Notes: generated from the letters alone by a model not told the origin. 64,000 bases of DNA from Flagellimonas algicola (GCF_005937185.1 NZ_VCNI01000001.1:1484657-1548656), one strand, 5' to 3'. Positions 8,190-17,748 are shown, numbered from the stretch's first letter. Made by a program: numbers and translations.

Positions 8190-9086
8190 TTGGAAACAAT
8201 ACTGACCGTACAAAATCTGACCAAGAAATTTGGTTTTCTTACTGCTGTCAAAGACTTGTCTTTCACCATAGAAAAAGGCAACGTCTATGGCATTTTGGGG
8301 CCTAACGGTAGCGGTAAATCCACCACCTTGGGCATTATTCTAAATGTAGTTAACCGTACCGCTGGCGACTTTAGCTGGTTTAACGGTAACACCTCTACCC
8401 ACGAAGCTTTAAAAAAGGTGGGGGCCATTATTGAACGGCCCAACTTCTATCCGTATATGTCCGCGATTCAGAACTTGAAGCTGGTATGTAAGATTAAGGA
8501 AGTCTCAGAAACCAAGATTCAGGAAAAATTGGAACTGGTAGGCCTTTGGGAGCGAAAGGATAGTAAATTTAAAACCTATTCGTTGGGAATGAAACAGCGC
8601 TTGGCCATTGCCTCTGCCTTGTTAAACGACCCAGAAATTCTTATTCTGGATGAACCTACTAACGGATTGGACCCTCAGGGCATTCATCAAATCAGACAAA
8701 TCATCAAGAAAATTGCCGGTCAAGGAACCACGATCCTTTTAGCTTCGCACTTATTGGACGAGGTGGAAAAAGTATGTTCCCATGTGGTAATCCTAAGAAA
8801 GGGTGAAAAGTTGTATTCGGGACCTGTGGATGGCATGTTGGCCAGTCATGGGTTCTTTGAGCTTCGCACAACGGATATGGACAAGTTGGAGCAATTGCTG
8901 GACAAGAACGCCAGTTTTGGTAAAATCACCCGGGAAAATGGCACCCTTACCGCTTTTCTTAAAGAAGAAATGCAGGCAGAAGAACTGAACAAGATTCTGT
9001 ATGAGAAAGGCTTGGTTTTATCTCATCTGGTAAAACGGAAGGAAAGCCTTGAGGAGCAATTTTTGACCTTGACCAAAAACAACTAA
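8190..9086 (+). CDS. ABC transporter ATP-binding protein
   Basis: 298 residues. Walker A GPNGSGKST, signature YSLGMKQRLAIASALL, Walker B EILILDEPTNGLDP and a switch His in LLASHLLDEVEK. Single nucleotide-binding domain of the drug/lantibiotic-export (ABC-2) type with a roughly 80-residue C-terminal extension. The start is TTG at 8190: an in-frame TAA lies 7 codons upstream and no nearby ATG gives the usual N terminus (ETILTVQNLTKKFG). The permease gene begins 11 bases downstream, so the two should form one exporter. Substrate unknown. Confidence 0.9.
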   Translation: METILTVQNLTKKFGFLTAVKDLSFTIEKGNVYGILGPNGSGKSTTLGIILNVVNRTAGDFSWFNGNTSTHEALKKVGAIIERPNFYPYMSAIQNLKLVCKIKEVSETKIQEKLELVGLWERKDSKFKTYSLGMKQRLAIASALLNDPEILILDEPTNGLDPQGIHQIRQIIKKIAGQGTTILLASHLLDEVEKVCSHVVILRKGEKLYSGPVDGMLASHGFFELRTTDMDKLEQLLDKNASFGKITRENGTLTAFLKEEMQAEELNKILYEKGLVLSHLVKRKESLEEQFLTLTKNN

Positions 9087-9097
9087 TCAGAAAACGA

Positions 9098-9925
9098 ATG
9101 GTACGCTTACTACACATAGAATTCATCAAGCTTTGGAATAATAGAACAAGTAGAATACTCATCCTTACTTCCTTTATTTTCCCATTTTCCATATTAATTT
9201 TATCGTCAATTAAGATTCCTTTCTTTGGCTTTTTCACTCTCGACCTGGGTAAAACTGGAATTTTCAATGTTCCAATAATTTGGCATATCAGTACTTTTTT
9301 TATTGCGTTCTTTAAAATTTTCTTTGCAATTGTGGTCGTTTCAATGATTGGAAACGAATATAGCAATCGAACTATCAAGCAAAATTTAATTGATGGCTTA
9401 TCAAAAAAAGAATTCATTCTTTCTAAGTTTTATTTTATTCTTACCTATTCATTGATTTCTTCAATTGTTGTATTTCTTATAACTTTAATAATTGCCTTAT
9501 TTCATTCAAGTTACACTGAAATGAACCTCCTGTTTCGAGGAAGTGAGTTTGTACTTGCATATTTCTTTAAGCTAGTTGGTTTCTTCAGCTTGTGCTTCTT
9601 TTTGGGCGTACTGATTAAAAGATCCGCTTTTGCTCTTGGATTTTTGTTTATCTCCTTCATAGTGGAGATGATTTTGTATGCATTATTCAAATGGAAATGG
9701 TTCAATGATCAAATTGCTGATCAAATAATGCAGTTTTTTCCTTTTACATCACTTTGGTCCTTGATAAATCAACCTATTCAAAGAGTTGTTGCCATGTCAG
9801 TACCTGAAAAACAGGATTTGATATATGATTACTCCGTGCATTGGCATGAAGTACTAATTGTTGTCGGTTGGACAGGTCTATTCATCTATTTATCATACGT
9901 ATTGTTGAAAAAGCGGGATTTATAG
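9098..9925 (+). CDS. ABC-2 type permease
   Basis: 275 residues with about six hydrophobic segments (for example ILILTSFIFPFSILIL near the N terminus and LIVVGWTGLFIYLSYVLL near the C terminus), in the ABC-2/lantibiotic-permease layout, including the IGNEYSNRTIKQNLIDGLSKKEFILSK cytoplasmic stretch typical of such exporters. Partner of the ATPase just upstream. By eye this gene is more AT-rich than both neighbours, which may reflect its membrane-helix codons or separate ancestry. Confidence 0.85.
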   Translation: MVRLLHIEFIKLWNNRTSRILILTSFIFPFSILILSSIKIPFFGFFTLDLGKTGIFNVPIIWHISTFFIAFFKIFFAIVVVSMIGNEYSNRTIKQNLIDGLSKKEFILSKFYFILTYSLISSIVVFLITLIIALFHSSYTEMNLLFRGSEFVLAYFFKLVGFFSLCFFLGVLIKRSAFALGFLFISFIVEMILYALFKWKWFNDQIADQIMQFFPFTSLWSLINQPIQRVVAMSVPEKQDLIYDYSVHWHEVLIVVGWTGLFIYLSYVLLKKRDL

Positions 9926-9953
9926 TATCTTGTCAGGTACTGTTATCCGTTGA

Positions 9954-12668
9954 ATGCTATATAAATACGTTTGTTTTTTCCTGATGTTTTTCTCCGTCCA
10001 TGGCCTTTTTGGACAGGGAGAGACTTCCAATTGGTATTTTGGAAATGGGGCTGGAATTACCTTCAATAATGATGGTACCGTTACCCCGTTATCTGGTGGG
10101 CGCATTAACACCTTTGAAGGCTGCACCTCCATTTCGGATGGTATTGGCAATCTCTTGCTCTATACAGACGGTATTACCGTTTATGACCGCACCCATAATA
10201 TAATGCAAGGCGGGAGTGGGTTATATGGCGATCCTTCCAGTACTCAATCTGCAATTGTGGTACAAAAACCACAAGATCCCAATATTCTGTACATCTTTAC
10301 GGTAGATACCTCAACATTTGAGGAGGATCCGGATCGCGGACTAAGCTATTCTGTTGTGGACATGACTCTCAATGGAGGAAATGGAGTCGTAATTCAAAAA
10401 AATGTGAACCTCCTTCCCGATTGTTCGGAGAAAATTACCGCGGTAATCAAAGATTGTTCAGATGAATCTATTTGGGTGGTAACTCTAGGCTCCGAAGATG
10501 GTAGCCAAGGGCCTTTCAATACCTACCATGCTTTCGAAGTAAGCATGGCCGGTGTCAATACCACCGCTGTAAAATCCACCTTTCCCAGTCTGGAAATTCA
10601 GGATCCGCGTGGTTACCTAAAGTTTTCGGCGGATGGAAAGAAATTGGCCAGTGCCAATATGGCCTTTGGGCTTTATTTGTATGATTTTAATACGACTACT
10701 GGTATAGTGGACAATCAGGAAAGGGTTATCGTAACCGCTCCCAATAAGATTCCGTATGGTTTGGAGTTCTCCCCCAATCAACGTTTTTTGTACGTACATA
10801 CCTCCAACAACCTCCCAGCGCTTGAAGAGGAGGGCCATTCTTCTTCGCTATTGCAGTATGACCTTACCGCTACCAATGTGGCAGCATCCGAAATGGAAAT
10901 AGACCGAAGATCCATTTATCGCGGAGCGTTACAATTGGGTCAAAACGGAAAAATCTACAGAACTATTGCTGAAAATTATATCCGAGGCACTTCATTCTTG
11001 GGGGTTATTGAAAATCCCAATGAGCAGGGAAACGCGGCCAATTACAAACACAATGCTATAAACTTAGGGAGCGGAAGGGCTACGCAGGGGCTCCCACCCT
11101 TTATTCAGTCCTACTTTGACAGAGTTGCCCTAATTAAAAATAACGATGGATCGGAAAGCACCTCTGGTACTATTTGTGAAGGTGAAGATTTTTCTTTTGA
11201 GGCTGATGTTGTTCCCAATGCAACCTATAATTGGGAAAAGGACGGCACCGCCATATCCAATGCTGGAAATATATTGACGGTGACCAATGCCGACCCTTCT
11301 GATGCCGGTAGATATAGTCTATCGATAGTTCCTAACGACCCTAGTCAATGTCCTGTTATCGGGGAGGCTTTCATCTCGGTGAACCCGTTACCCATTGCAC
11401 CTCCTCTAACTTTGGCCCAATGCGACATAGTCCTGGATGGGAACGATGATGGTTTTACGGCATTCAATCTGGAAGAAGCCATTTTTGACACCGCGTACAG
11501 CTATTCTTTTTACGAAAGCTTGTCAGATTTGGGAACTGGCAACGAAATAAGTAGTCCCGTTGGCTATACCAATACCTCTGCATTCAACCAGTCCATTTAT
11601 TATCAAATCGTGGATGGCAACGGCTGTTCCAATTCCGGGGAACTCCAACTTGAGGTTAGGTCTATACTTTTAAATCCGGATGACGCAAAAACCTTTTATG
11701 AATGTGACATTGATACCGAAGATGATGCCCTGGAGGGTATCTTTAATTTGACTCAAATCCGGGCCTTGGAATATCCAAACTCCGATGTTTCATTTTATGC
11801 TTCGGTTGAAGATGCCACCCTTGAACTGAATCCCATTTCCGGAAATTACCTTTCGGAATCCACCACAATATATGCCCGTTTGGAAAGCAACAATGAATGT
11901 GAGGATATCGATGCCATAAATTTCGTGGTGAATCCTACGCCTTCCATTAAATTTCCCGAAGAAATCTCCTGGTGCACGGATGGACCACCGTTAGTGGTCA
12001 TGGCCCCTGACGGTTATGATAGCTACCAATGGTACAGGAGAAATGGAACCAGTCTCCAATTTGTAGGCGATTTACAGGATATTTCCATTGCAGCGGTTGG
12101 CGGATATACTCTGGAAGTTGGTTATCGGTATGTCAGGGACGAAGGAGTTTTTGAGTGTTTCAATACCGCGGATTTCGAGATTGTTCCCTCGAACAAAGCT
12201 CTGATTCAAGATGTGCTTATTGAGGACTTATCAGCTGATAACCTGGTGGAAATATTGGTTACTGGAGACGGGGACTACGAGTTTTCACTGGACGGATTCA
12301 ATTATCAAGATTCGCCGATTTTTGAAAATATTGATCCGGGTTTTATAACGGTAAGCGTTCAGGACAAAAATGGCTGTGGAATAAGCAAGCAAAAAATAGC
12401 GATAATTGGATATCCCAAGTTTTTCACGCCAAATGGAGACAATGTTAATGATACCTGGCAACTCATCGGTGTCGACGAGGTGTATCAGGCCAATAGTCTT
12501 ATTTCCATTTATAATCGCTATGGGGAACTCATGGCATTGCTTAGTCCCCAAACCAATGGATGGAACGGCACTTTCAACAATAATGAATTGCCCGCATCAG
12601 ATTATTGGTTCAAAGTGAATTTGGAAGATGGCAGGGTTTTCAAAGGGCATTTTAGTTTAAAACGTTAA
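9954..12668 (+). CDS. Secreted T9SS type B sorting domain protein with propeller-like N-terminal half
   Basis: 904 residues. Signal peptide YKYVCFFLMFFSVHGLFGQ. Residues about 24-390 resemble the beta-propeller part of many flavobacterial secreted proteins (NWYFGNGAGITFNNDG, LLLYTDGITVYD, LYIFTVDTS). An Ig-like segment follows at about 400-470 (TYNWEKDGTAISNAG, DAGRYSLSI), then further beta-rich modules. The end has YPKFFTPNGDNVNDTWQL, YNRYGELM and the terminal HFSLKR, the gliding-motility-associated C-terminal (type B sorting) domain. The protein should cross the outer membrane by the type IX system and stay at or leave the cell surface. The last ~230 residues are paralogous to those of the next gene. 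Confidence 0.88.
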   Translation: MLYKYVCFFLMFFSVHGLFGQGETSNWYFGNGAGITFNNDGTVTPLSGGRINTFEGCTSISDGIGNLLLYTDGITVYDRTHNIMQGGSGLYGDPSSTQSAIVVQKPQDPNILYIFTVDTSTFEEDPDRGLSYSVVDMTLNGGNGVVIQKNVNLLPDCSEKITAVIKDCSDESIWVVTLGSEDGSQGPFNTYHAFEVSMAGVNTTAVKSTFPSLEIQDPRGYLKFSADGKKLASANMAFGLYLYDFNTTTGIVDNQERVIVTAPNKIPYGLEFSPNQRFLYVHTSNNLPALEEEGHSSSLLQYDLTATNVAASEMEIDRRSIYRGALQLGQNGKIYRTIAENYIRGTSFLGVIENPNEQGNAANYKHNAINLGSGRATQGLPPFIQSYFDRVALIKNNDGSESTSGTICEGEDFSFEADVVPNATYNWEKDGTAISNAGNILTVTNADPSDAGRYSLSIVPNDPSQCPVIGEAFISVNPLPIAPPLTLAQCDIVLDGNDDGFTAFNLEEAIFDTAYSYSFYESLSDLGTGNEISSPVGYTNTSAFNQSIYYQIVDGNGCSNSGELQLEVRSILLNPDDAKTFYECDIDTEDDALEGIFNLTQIRALEYPNSDVSFYASVEDATLELNPISGNYLSESTTIYARLESNNECEDIDAINFVVNPTPSIKFPEEISWCTDGPPLVVMAPDGYDSYQWYRRNGTSLQFVGDLQDISIAAVGGYTLEVGYRYVRDEGVFECFNTADFEIVPSNKALIQDVLIEDLSADNLVEILVTGDGDYEFSLDGFNYQDSPIFENIDPGFITVSVQDKNGCGISKQKIAIIGYPKFFTPNGDNVNDTWQLIGVDEVYQANSLISIYNRYGELMALLSPQTNGWNGTFNNNELPASDYWFKVNLEDGRVFKGHFSLKR

Positions 12669-12719
12669 ACCTTGGTTGAATCATAAAAATGACTACCTTT
12701 TAGGTAGGATTGCTATTGA

Positions 12720-14456
12720 ATGTTAAAAAAACTGCTACATATCGTTGTACTTGGTATAACGGCGGTTGGGATGGCCCAGGAATGTCCCAATTTGCTTAGT
12801 CCGGTAAACGGTGCAACCAATGTTCCTGTGGATGCTACCATTACCTGGGCCGTTTCCGATGGTATTCCAGGCTACAGAATCCGACTGGGCACCACAGACG
12901 GTGGAGCAGAAATACTGGAACAATCCGTGGGAAGCGCAACCACCTATACACCCCCATTGGGATTACCTGAAAACACCCAAATTTACGTCACCATTATCCT
13001 GGATTTTTTGTTTCAAGGGAGTCAGGATATTATCTGTAGCAGCCAAACCTTCACCACTGAAGACGTGGTCACTGCGCCGGGATGCACTACCTTTAGGACA
13101 CCAGTGGACGGAGCCACAGATGTCAGCGTTTTTTCCAATCTTTCTTGGTTTTATGCGCCAACGGCAACGGGCTATAACGTTTCAATAGGAACTGCCCCCG
13201 GAACAGATGATGTAGTTCCCCTAACGGATGTTGGCAATGTAATATCCTTCAACCCACCCGGGCAACTACCCGCGAATACACAATTATACGCTACCGTTAC
13301 CCCATATAATGAAAATGGTAACGCCCCCAATTGCTCAGAAATTAGTTTTACCACCGCCACTTTGGCCCCATTACCTGGATGCACGTCCTTGGTTACACCT
13401 GCCAATGGGGAGATCAACGTACCGCTAACCCCGTTAATAGAATGGTTGCCGGTTCCGGGTGCCACAGGATATCGGGTTACCATTGGTTCCACTATTGACG
13501 GTACAGACATATTGAACAATACATCATTCTCTAGCAATTCCACCCTTGTCCTCAATTTTGAACCCAACCGAACTTTCTTTATCACCATTGTACCCTTCAA
13601 TGCCGCTGGAAGTGCCATTGGTTGTGTACAAGAAAGTTTTTCCACTTTATTGGGCTGTGGGCCATACTTGGATCCCAATACGGGAGAATTTATAACCTTT
13701 GGCCCTGAAATAGATTTTCCGGAAACCCTTTCCTTTTGTCAGAACGAAGCACCTTTGACCATTACCGCACCTGATTTCGCTGATGGCTACAGATGGTTTC
13801 AGATAGATGATTTTGACAACGAGGTGATGATCTCCAATTCCAATGAGGTTACAGTGAGTGAGAATGGACGCTACCGGTATATGGCGTTTAATGTGGTTTC
13901 CCAAGGGAGCGGTATTGTCGAATGCCCCACCTCGCAGGTGTTTGAGGTAGTTTCGTCCGAGACAGCTACCATTAATGGCCTATCTGCGGTGGATACAGCA
14001 CTGGGATTTGAGGTTACCATAAGTGCAACTGGTAATGGAGACTATGAATTTGCTGTTGATGACATCAATGGACCTTATCAAGATAGCAATGTCTTTTCCG
14101 GAGTTATCCCGGGCTCGCATACCTTCTATGTGAGGGATAAAAATGGATGTGGAACGGTTAGCGAAAAGTTTATTCAGGATTTATCCGTAGAAGGTTTTCC
14201 TAAATTCTTCACCCCAAATGGGGACAATGTCAATGATATCTGGCAATTTGTCCTACCCAAGGAGGGCAATGCTGTGATACCGAGGAATATTCGAATATTT
14301 GACAGGTATGGAAGGCTGCTATCCGTTATCACTGAAAACTCTTCGGGATGGGACGGCAACTATGGAGGCAGACCCCTTCCAGCGGGTGAATATTGGTTTT
14401 CTGCCACTGATGATCAAAATCGCGAAGTCCAAGGGCATTTTGCATTAAAAAGATAA
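12720..14456 (+). CDS. Secreted T9SS type B sorting domain protein with three FN3/Ig-like repeats
   Basis: 578 residues with signal peptide LLHIVVLGITAVGMAQ. Three repeats of about 95 residues begin with ECPNLLSPVNGATNVPVDA, GCTTFRTPVDGATDVSV and GCTSLVTPANGEINVPL, each followed by a W and a GYxVxIGT motif; they look like fibronectin-III or Ig-like modules. Then come an ETLSFCQNEAPLTITAPD module and the type B sorting domain (FPKFFTPNGDNVNDIWQF, FDRYGRLL, HFALKR). Starts 51 bases after the previous paralog. Likely surface adhesion or matrix protein; ligand unknown. Confidence 0.87.
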   Translation: MLKKLLHIVVLGITAVGMAQECPNLLSPVNGATNVPVDATITWAVSDGIPGYRIRLGTTDGGAEILEQSVGSATTYTPPLGLPENTQIYVTIILDFLFQGSQDIICSSQTFTTEDVVTAPGCTTFRTPVDGATDVSVFSNLSWFYAPTATGYNVSIGTAPGTDDVVPLTDVGNVISFNPPGQLPANTQLYATVTPYNENGNAPNCSEISFTTATLAPLPGCTSLVTPANGEINVPLTPLIEWLPVPGATGYRVTIGSTIDGTDILNNTSFSSNSTLVLNFEPNRTFFITIVPFNAAGSAIGCVQESFSTLLGCGPYLDPNTGEFITFGPEIDFPETLSFCQNEAPLTITAPDFADGYRWFQIDDFDNEVMISNSNEVTVSENGRYRYMAFNVVSQGSGIVECPTSQVFEVVSSETATINGLSAVDTALGFEVTISATGNGDYEFAVDDINGPYQDSNVFSGVIPGSHTFYVRDKNGCGTVSEKFIQDLSVEGFPKFFTPNGDNVNDIWQFVLPKEGNAVIPRNIRIFDRYGRLLSVITENSSGWDGNYGGRPLPAGEYWFSATDDQNREVQGHFALKR

Positions 14457-14501
14457 TGGTCCTTGCTTCCCTATGCCCTATCCCTTTAGTATTTTTATAG
14501 C

Positions 14502-16490
14502 ATGAAGTTTCAAGTCGTATCGGAGTTTGATCCTACCGGTGATCAACCGCAGGCCATTCAACAATTGGTTACAGGAATTGAAGAAGGTGAGCCCCATCAA
14601 ACCCTGTTGGGGGTAACGGGTTCCGGGAAAACCTTTACCGTAGCCAATGTGGTGGAACGTGTACAACGACCTACCTTGGTACTAGCCCATAATAAGACGT
14701 TGGCTGCCCAATTGTATTCCGAATTCAAGCAATTTTTCCCCAACAATGCGGTGGAGTACTTTGTGTCCTACTACGATTATTATCAACCTGAAGCCTATAT
14801 CCCTACCAGCGGTCTATATATTGAAAAGGACCTTAGCATCAATGAGGATATTGAAAAGCTGCGCTTAAGTGCTACTTCTTCGCTACTCTCCGGAAGAAGG
14901 GATGTTCTGGTTGTTGCTTCTGTTTCTTGTTTATATGGTATTGGAAACCCTATTGAATTTCAAAAGAATGTGATTTCCATTCACCGTGACCAGGTCATTT
15001 CCAGGACCAAATTCCTGAAACAACTGGTTCAGAGTCTATATTCCCGCACCACCGCTGATTTCAGAAATGGAAATTTCAGAGTAAAAGGAGATGTAGTCGA
15101 TGTTTTTCCGGGTTATGCGGACCATGCTTTCAGAATTCACTTTTTTGGAGATGAAATCGAGGAAATTGAGGCTTTGGATCCGTTCAATAATAAGGTCATT
15201 GAAATCTATGATTCGCTGAATATCTATCCGGCCAATATGTTTGTGACCTCTCCGGATATTTTGCATAACGCCATCCACATGATTCAGGATGACTTAGTGA
15301 AGCAAATTGACTATTTCAAAGAAATTGGACGACCCTTGGAGGCCAAACGCTTGGAAGAACGCACCAATTTTGATTTGGAAATGATCAGGGAATTGGGCTA
15401 TTGCTCCGGTATCGAAAATTACTCCAGATATCTGGATGGACGGGAACCGGGAACAAGACCTTTCTGCTTGTTGGATTATTTTCCAGATGATTATCTTATG
15501 TTGATTGACGAAAGCCATGTGACCATTCCTCAAGTGCACGCTATGTATGGCGGTGACCGTTCACGGAAAGAAAATTTAGTGGACTACGGTTTTCGACTTC
15601 CTGCCGCCTTGGATAATCGTCCACTAAAATTTGAGGAGTTTGAAACCCTTCAAAACCAGGTCATCTATGTGAGCGCCACTCCAGCTGATTATGAACTGCA
15701 ATTAAGCCAAGGGGTGTACGTTGAGCAGGTGATCAGGCCTACAGGCTTGTTGGATCCCATTATTGAGGTAAAACCCAGTATAAACCAGATTGATGATTTG
15801 GTGGAAGAAATTCAGCAACGGGTGGAACTGGATGAGCGTACCTTGGTTACCACTTTGACCAAGCGGATGGCAGAGGAATTGACCAAATACCTATCCAGAA
15901 TCGATGTTCGGTGCAGGTATATTCACAGTGATGTGGATACCTTGGAGCGGGTGGAAATCATGCAGGATTTGCGCAAAGGGCTTTTTGATGTATTAATAGG
16001 TGTTAACCTACTTCGGGAAGGCTTGGATTTGCCTGAGGTTTCCCTGGTTGCCATTTTGGATGCGGACAAAGAAGGATTTTTACGAAGTAACCGTTCCCTG
16101 ACCCAAACAGTGGGTAGGGCCGCCCGTAACCTTAATGGAAAAGCCATCATGTATGCAGATACCATTACGGAGAGCATGCAGAAAACGATAGACGAGACCA
16201 ACTATCGGAGAGAAAAACAAATCAACTACAACACAGAGAATAATATTACCCCCAAAGCCTTAAACAAGAACTTGGATAATGCTTTGGCCAAAAATTCGGT
16301 GTCCACCTACCATTTCCAAAAGGAGGAGCTACGAGCTGCCGAACCCGATTTGGAGTATTTGACACCCGATCAAAAGGAAAAATTGATTCGAGAAAAGCGA
16401 AAGGCCATGGAAAAAGCAGCCAAGGAACTCAACTTTATGGAAGCGGCTAAACTCCGGGATGAAATAAAAACACTTCAGGAACAGGAATAA
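14502..16490 (+). CDS. uvrB: Excinuclease ABC subunit B
   Basis: 662 residues, normal length. Helicase-like damage-verification subunit of nucleotide excision repair, working with UvrA and UvrC. Visible: FDPTGDQPQAI, Walker A GVTGSGKTFT, the damage-sensing hairpin region YYDYYQPEAYIP, DESHVTIPQ (Walker B), LLREGLDLPEVSLVAILDADKEGFLRS and QTVGRAARN helicase motifs, and the C-terminal UVR motif (AMEKAAKELNFMEAAKLRDEI) for UvrC contact. Start ATG 14502 gives the standard MKFQVVSEFDPTGDQ. No uvrA or uvrC is nearby. Confidence 0.98.
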   Translation: MKFQVVSEFDPTGDQPQAIQQLVTGIEEGEPHQTLLGVTGSGKTFTVANVVERVQRPTLVLAHNKTLAAQLYSEFKQFFPNNAVEYFVSYYDYYQPEAYIPTSGLYIEKDLSINEDIEKLRLSATSSLLSGRRDVLVVASVSCLYGIGNPIEFQKNVISIHRDQVISRTKFLKQLVQSLYSRTTADFRNGNFRVKGDVVDVFPGYADHAFRIHFFGDEIEEIEALDPFNNKVIEIYDSLNIYPANMFVTSPDILHNAIHMIQDDLVKQIDYFKEIGRPLEAKRLEERTNFDLEMIRELGYCSGIENYSRYLDGREPGTRPFCLLDYFPDDYLMLIDESHVTIPQVHAMYGGDRSRKENLVDYGFRLPAALDNRPLKFEEFETLQNQVIYVSATPADYELQLSQGVYVEQVIRPTGLLDPIIEVKPSINQIDDLVEEIQQRVELDERTLVTTLTKRMAEELTKYLSRIDVRCRYIHSDVDTLERVEIMQDLRKGLFDVLIGVNLLREGLDLPEVSLVAILDADKEGFLRSNRSLTQTVGRAARNLNGKAIMYADTITESMQKTIDETNYRREKQINYNTENNITPKALNKNLDNALAKNSVSTYHFQKEELRAAEPDLEYLTPDQKEKLIREKRKAMEKAAKELNFMEAAKLRDEIKTLQEQE

Positions 16491-16496
16491 AAAGAA

Positions 16497-16573
16497 AGCG
16501 CGTCCCTACGTAGAAGTGTAGAAACGCGCTCACAAACTAACCAACTAAACCAACCCTGCCGAGAATCGGCAGG
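16497..16573. terminator. Two hairpins between convergent uvrB and hsp20 genes
   Basis: AGCGCGT (16497-16503) pairs with ACGCGCT (16524-16530), with an inner CTAC/GTAG pairing. A second, perfect hairpin CCTGCCGA-GAA-TCGGCAGG covers 16555-16573. Read on the minus strand the first is followed by TTCTTTTTAT. They sit between two convergent stops (16490 and 16620), so a terminator role is likely for one or both, though neither has a long U run on the plus strand. Confidence 0.55.
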
Positions 16574-16619
16574 CCATCATGAAAAACACCTAAGTTGGTG
16601 TTCCCAATTTTTTATACTC

Positions 16620-17045
16620 TTAACCGATGGAAATTAAACGCTTTGGCGCAGGCAATGCTTCCTCCTTTTTAGGTAAGGTCAAGCGTAGAATACCGTCCTC
16701 ATATTTAGCGTCTATCTTGGAACCATCAACAGTTTCAGGTAAGGTAAACGCTCTTTGGAAGGATGAATATGCAAACTCCCTTCGGGTATAATTATCATTC
16801 TCTTTCTTACTTTCGGATTTTACCTCGTTGGAAATGGTAAGCACATCATTGTCCACTTCTACTTTAAAATCCTCTTTTTTACCTCCAGGAACCGCTAGTT
16901 CCAATTCAAAACCTTCTGTATTGTCTTTAATATTGACTGCAGGAAGGTTGCTATTCCAGTTTTCTGTTCCACCAAACCAATCAGGTCTAAGGAAGTCATT
17001 CATTAGGGATGGAAAAAACAGATTGTTTCTTTTTACTATACTCAT
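16620..17045 (-). CDS. Small heat shock protein (Hsp20/alpha-crystallin family)
   Basis: 141 residues. ATP-independent holdase chaperone that binds unfolding proteins in the cytoplasm. The alpha-crystallin domain covers about residues 33-130: NIKDNTEGFELELAVPGGKKEDFKVEVDNDVLTI and the closing GILRLTLPKKEE (the usual GVLxxxxPK). The N-terminal PSLMNDFLRPDWFGG is a typical Bacteroidota start. The 5' flank (17046-17161) carries two TGTCA/TGACA palindromes, one nearly identical to a site before grpE. Confidence 0.95.
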   Translation of the reverse strand: MSIVKRNNLFFPSLMNDFLRPDWFGGTENWNSNLPAVNIKDNTEGFELELAVPGGKKEDFKVEVDNDVLTISNEVKSESKKENDNYTRREFAYSSFQRAFTLPETVDGSKIDAKYEDGILRLTLPKKEEALPAPKRLISIG

Positions 17046-17116
17046 GGTGATTCAATTTTATTATATATGTGTAAATCACCTAGCTATAGTCAAATCCTAT
17101 ACCAATGCAAAAACCA

Positions 17117-17160
17117 TGTCATTTTGACATTTCTTTAACAGAAAATAATGACATTTTGTC
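17117..17160. promoter_or_regulatory. Paired TGTCA/TGACA palindromes upstream of hsp20
   Basis: TGTCA-TTT-TGACA lies at 17117-17129 and TGACA-TTT-TGTC at 17149-17160, both in the 5' flank of the minus-strand hsp20 gene. On the minus strand the first reads TGTCAAAATGACA, one base different from TGTCAAAATGTCA at 61285-61297 in the grpE promoter. A stress-regulator operator is possible; no regulator is identified. Confidence 0.35.
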
Positions 17161-17161
17161 T

Positions 17162-17563
17162 TTAGTTATAATGTGCTTTGAAGATATTGATGAGTACATC
17201 GACCGGAACGACCTTGTTGGGATATTGGTGCATTACCTCCAAAACCTGCCCAATTGCTGAAGGTGGCAACCCCATGGCGAGGCCAATGTTATGAAGTGTC
17301 CTAATTTCCTTTTGATGCTGTTCCTGATCAATGTTCATCAAAAGTAAGAGACGATGGAACTGCACTATACGTTCTGCTTGGGATTTTAAAACCACCTTCG
17401 GAGATTTTTCATTGAGAAGTCCATCAAAGGTTTCCTTGTTGATTCCCAAATGGGAGGCCACACTCAATAAAAATTGGTATTCGGAGTCCTTAAGGGAATG
17501 ATCCACCCTTGCAAAGGCAATCATTTCAGATAAGATGCTGAGTTTCTCCTTATGGGTCCCCAT
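17162..17563 (-). CDS. TerB-like helical protein, function unknown
   Basis: 133 residues, all-helical by pattern. KLSILSEMIAFARVDHSLKDSEYQFLLSVASHLGI resembles the start of TerB/DjlA-type domains (an acidic helix pair around DG/DH, then a second helical repeat), but metal-binding residues are few. No signal peptide. It lies upstream of the hsp20 gene on the same strand with 116 bases between. TerB-like is a fold-level guess. Confidence 0.5.
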   Translation of the reverse strand: MGTHKEKLSILSEMIAFARVDHSLKDSEYQFLLSVASHLGINKETFDGLLNEKSPKVVLKSQAERIVQFHRLLLLMNIDQEQHQKEIRTLHNIGLAMGLPPSAIGQVLEVMHQYPNKVVPVDVLINIFKAHYN

Positions 17564-17702
17564 GGTAGTGGTTTACGGTTTGGTTTCCAATAGATAACTC
17601 TTGAAAGAGCTGTTTTAGTGCCTAATTCGTTGAAATTAACTATGTTAAAATTTGTTTTAGGTATTTTGGAGGTAGTAGTTGAATCCTACGAAACAAAAAA
17701 AA

Positions 17703-17722
17703 GCATCACCCCATGGTGATGC
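17703..17722 (-). terminator. Rho-independent terminator of sucC
   Basis: GCATCACC-CCAT-GGTGATGC forms a perfect 8-base stem. On the minus strand it is followed at once by TTTTTTTTGTTT. It lies 27 bases past the sucC stop at 17749. Confidence 0.93.
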
Positions 17723-17748
17723 CTTTTCAGTTTATTTCGTGCAGGATA

